Shown here in pieces: positions 20,504 through 23,132 of a DNA stretch of 23,132 nt. This stretch comes from a virus. The position numbers and the translations under genes were made by a program. How positions within the stretch are numbered: the stretch's first letter is position 1; every line of letters starts with the position of its first letter. The DNA is taken from the IMG/VR virus record IMGVR_UViG_3300048508_000056, positions 1-23,132 of that record; one strand, 5' to 3'. Below the pieces are notes generated by a model, which worked only from the letters and a program-made list of their open reading frames with translations, was not told the origin of the DNA and ran no database searches.

Positions 20504-22995
20504 GATTCTACACAAACGTCCAGATGATCGGGGATCAATTTCTCGTCCGAGGATATGAAGATGGTAAGAACTTCATGATCCGAGAGAAATATTCTCCGAC
20601 TCTTTTTGTTCCTTCTAAAAAGAAGACATATTATCGGACGTTGACTGGAGAATATGTTGAACCAATTAAACCTGGCGGTGTTCGTGATTGTAGAGAATTT
20701 ATCAAGAAGTATGATGGTGTAGAGAATTTTAGTATCTATGGTAATGAGAGATATGTATATCAATATATCTCTGACAATTATAGAGAAGATGAAATTAAGT
20801 TTGATATTAGTAAAATTAAACTTACAACAATTGATATTGAGGTTGCGTCTGAAAACGGATTCCCTGATGTAGAATCTGCTGCAGAAGAAGTTCTTTTAAT
20901 CACTCTTCAAGATTATACAACAAAAGAAATTATTACTTGGGGTAAGGGACCATTTAAACTGAAGCAGGGCAATCATTACTATAAGCAGTTTAACAACGAA
21001 TATGATCTATTAAATGATTTTATTGCATGGTGGATTGAAAATACTCCTGAAGTTGTTACTGGGTGGAATAGTAAATTGTATGATATTCCGTATCTAGTGC
21101 GACGTATTGATAGGATTCTTGGTGAGAAGTTGATGAAAAGACTTTCTCCTTGGGGTCTGGTCAGTGAAGATGAGACTTATATTTCTGGAAGAAAGCATAT
21201 ATCGTATGATATTGGTGGGATATCTCAATTAGATTACCTTGATCTTTATAAAAAATTTACATATAAAGCACAAGAATCCTATCGATTGGATTACATTGCG
21301 AGTGTGGAACTTGGACAAAAGAAACTTGATCACTCTGAGTTTGATACCTTCAAGGATTTCTATACAAATGGTTGGCAGAAGTTTGTAGAATATAATATCA
21401 TTGACGTGGAACTTGTTGACCGTATGGAAGACAAGATGAAACTGATTGAACTTGCATTGACTCTTGCGTATGACGCTAAGGTCAATTATGAAGATGTGTT
21501 TTACCAAGTGCGTATGTGGGACACAATAATTTATAATTATCTTAAGGATAAGGGAATAGTTATTCCTCCCAAGATTAAATCTGACAAAAATGAAAAGTAT
21601 GCGGGGGCATATGTTAAAGAACCGATTCCTGGAAAGTATGATTGGGTTGTTTCTTTTGACCTTAACAGTCTGTACCCTCATCTCATTATGCAGTACAACA
21701 TCTCCCCCGAGACCTTACAAGATACTAGACATTCTTCAGCTACGGTAGATAAGATATTGAATAAAGACATTGACTTCTCTGGATATGAAGATTTTGCTGT
21801 GTGTGCAAATGGGTCAATGTATAGGAAAGATGTTAGAGGATTTCTTCCTGAATTGATGGATAAGATCTACAAAGATAGAACTATATTTAAGAAGAAGATG
21901 CTTGCTGCTAAACAGCAATATGAAAAAACTCCAACAAAAGTATTGGAGAAGGAAATTGCTAGATGCAATAACATTCAAATGGCGCGTAAGATTCAACTTA
22001 ATAGTGCTTATGGTGCTATTGGAAATCAGTACTTTAGATATTATAAACTTGCTAATGCAGAAGCAATTACTTTATCTGGTCAGGTATCAATTCGTTGGAT
22101 TGAAAATAAAGTAAATGGATATTTGAATAAACTGCTATCAACTGATGGAGTAGACTATGTTATTGCATCTGATACTGATTCTATCTATTTGAATATGGGT
22201 CCTCTTGTAGATAAGTTTTTTGCTGCTAAGTCTGAAGATAAGAGTTCTATCGTAAATATTCTAAATTCAATTTGTGAAGATAAACTTGAACCTTTTATTG
22301 ATGCTTCCTATCAAGAACTTGCTGATTACGTGTCTGCATATGATCAAAAAATGCAGATGAAGCGTGAGAATATCGCTGAACGTGGTATCTGGACCGCTAA
22401 GAAGCGATACATTCTTAATGTATGGGATAGTGAAGGTGTTCGATATGAAGAACCTAAACTGAAGATGATGGGTATTGAAGCAGTTAAATCTTCAACACCA
22501 GCACCCTGCCGCACAATGATTAAGGATGGTCTTAAATTGATGATGAATGGTACGGAAGAAGATGTAATTAACTTTATTGATAAGTGTAGAGAAGATTTTA
22601 AAAAACTTCCACCAGAACAAATATCTTTTCCAAGATCTGTTTCTAATGTTCGTAAGTATGCTGATAGCACAAGAATTTATAGCAAAGGAACACCTATTCA
22701 TGTTCGTGGTGCTCTATTATATAATCATCAAATAAAGGAGAAGAAGTTAATTAATAAATATTCACTCATTCAAAATGGTGAGAAGATCAAGTTTTGTTAT
22801 TTGAAGGAACCAAACCCTTTGCATGAAAATGTAATATCCTTTATTCAAGAATTTCCAAGAGAACTTGAACTTGACAAGTACCTTGACTACAACTTACAAT
22901 TTGAAAAGAGTTTCGTCGAACCTCTTAAAACTATTCTCAACGCTATTGGTTGGAGTGTTGAGAAAACTGTAAACCTAGAACTATTTTTTTCCTGA
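20500..22995 (+). CDS. 43: gp43 DNA polymerase (family B)
   Basis: This 831-residue replicative polymerase has proofreading. Exonuclease motifs are D112-I-E114 (TTIDIEVAS), D195 in GWNSKLYD, and D302 in YNIIDVE. Polymerase motif A is DLNSLYP from D387, motif B is KIQLNSAYG from K497, and motif C is D558-T-D560-S. It is about 65 residues shorter than T4 gp43, as is usual in cyanophages. Translation starts at GTG 20500, overlapping the previous stop. The first ATG, at 20524, would remove residues that align with the T4 N-terminus. A small CACT/AGTG hairpin includes the start codon. In T4 this mRNA is repressed by its own product. Confidence 0.97.
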   Translation: MRFYTNVQMIGDQFLVRGYEDGKNFMIREKYSPTLFVPSKKKTYYRTLTGEYVEPIKPGGVRDCREFIKKYDGVENFSIYGNERYVYQYISDNYREDEIKFDISKIKLTTIDIEVASENGFPDVESAAEEVLLITLQDYTTKEIITWGKGPFKLKQGNHYYKQFNNEYDLLNDFIAWWIENTPEVVTGWNSKLYDIPYLVRRIDRILGEKLMKRLSPWGLVSEDETYISGRKHISYDIGGISQLDYLDLYKKFTYKAQESYRLDYIASVELGQKKLDHSEFDTFKDFYTNGWQKFVEYNIIDVELVDRMEDKMKLIELALTLAYDAKVNYEDVFYQVRMWDTIIYNYLKDKGIVIPPKIKSDKNEKYAGAYVKEPIPGKYDWVVSFDLNSLYPHLIMQYNISPETLQDTRHSSATVDKILNKDIDFSGYEDFAVCANGSMYRKDVRGFLPELMDKIYKDRTIFKKKMLAAKQQYEKTPTKVLEKEIARCNNIQMARKIQLNSAYGAIGNQYFRYYKLANAEAITLSGQVSIRWIENKVNGYLNKLLSTDGVDYVIASDTDSIYLNMGPLVDKFFAAKSEDKSSIVNILNSICEDKLEPFIDASYQELADYVSAYDQKMQMKRENIAERGIWTAKKRYILNVWDSEGVRYEEPKLKMMGIEAVKSSTPAPCRTMIKDGLKLMMNGTEEDVINFIDKCREDFKKLPPEQISFPRSVSNVRKYADSTRIYSKGTPIHVRGALLYNHQIKEKKLINKYSLIQNGEKIKFCYLKEPNPLHENVISFIQEFPRELELDKYLDYNLQFEKSFVEPLKTILNAIGWSVEKTVNLELFFS

Positions 22996-23132
22996 TGGAC
23001 CTTCCTATTACCGACAAAGAACTTGACACTATTGTCAGTGCTCTTCGTCTTGGTGGAGATACTTCTCTCTATCAAAAATTGAAAACTGTAAAAGAAATCC
23101 GTGAGGAAAATCCTGACGGTGCTTATAAAAAA
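22995..23132 (+). CDS. Start of a small protein after DNA polymerase (3' end outside window)
   Basis: The ATG at 22995 overlaps the polymerase stop by one base (TGATG), and the frame stays open for 46 codons to the window edge. The sequence MDLPITDKELDTIVSALRLG then GDTSLYQKLKTVKEIREENP is mainly helical and charged. It does not look like the start of UvsX, which is expected nearby in this phage group, so it is probably a small protein between the two genes. The family is not recognised. Confidence 0.6.
   Translation, partial: MDLPITDKELDTIVSALRLGGDTSLYQKLKTVKEIREENPDGAYKK

Overview
The window looks like part of the genome of a T4-like cyanophage, that is, a contractile-tailed myovirus of marine Synechococcus or Prochlorococcus. 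All genes read on the + strand. Many recognisable products are orthologues of T4 core proteins: gp23, a gp3-like protein, UvsY, UvsW, gp55, gp47, gp46, gp45, gp44, gp62, RegA and gp43. They are mixed with genes typical of cyanophages: CobS, a small heat-shock protein, a DUF3110 protein and 2OG-Fe(II) oxygenases. The DNA is AT-rich. Genes are packed head to tail, and many junctions are ATGA, TGATG, TAATG or GTGA stop/start overlaps. No tRNA, CRISPR array, insertion sequence or photosynthesis gene was seen.

Layout. 1-790: 3' end of the major capsid gene and a strong intrinsic terminator. 792-2176: a late-promoter-like site, an SGNH-hydrolase-like protein and a gp3-like tail protein. 2173-8116: recombination and late-transcription block (UvsY, UvsW, a small Sm-like protein, the late sigma factor gp55, and the gp47/gp46 nuclease with a DUF3110 protein between its subunits). 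8113-12316: accessory block (sugar-nucleotide epimerase-like SDR, a 57-residue basic ORF, a large metallopeptidase/vWA CobT-like protein, the AAA+ protein CobS). 12337-19212: replisome block (DUF3310 protein, clamp gp45, small membrane proteins, 2OG oxygenase, clamp loader gp44, second Sm-like protein, a nuclease-like plus DNA adenine methyltransferase pair, a 57-residue protein, a second 2OG oxygenase, clamp loader gp62, RegA, a 69-residue protein). 19261-19866: a late-promoter-driven hsp20 gene, then a second late-promoter-like box closely followed by a terminator. 19897-23132: two more Sm-like proteins in tandem, DNA polymerase gp43 and the start of another gene.

How the parts work together. 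Clamp, clamp loader and polymerase form the replisome. UvsY, UvsW and gp46/47 drive recombination-dependent replication. gp55 with the clamp would switch on late genes from TATAAATA-type promoters, two or three candidates for which are visible. RegA would repress translation of early messages.

The least explained features are four diverged copies of one small domain resembling an Sm/LSm fold, a possible phage-borne restriction-modification-like pair, the CobS/CobT-like ATPase/vWA pair whose two genes share a similar leader, and a possible short late RNA after hsp20.
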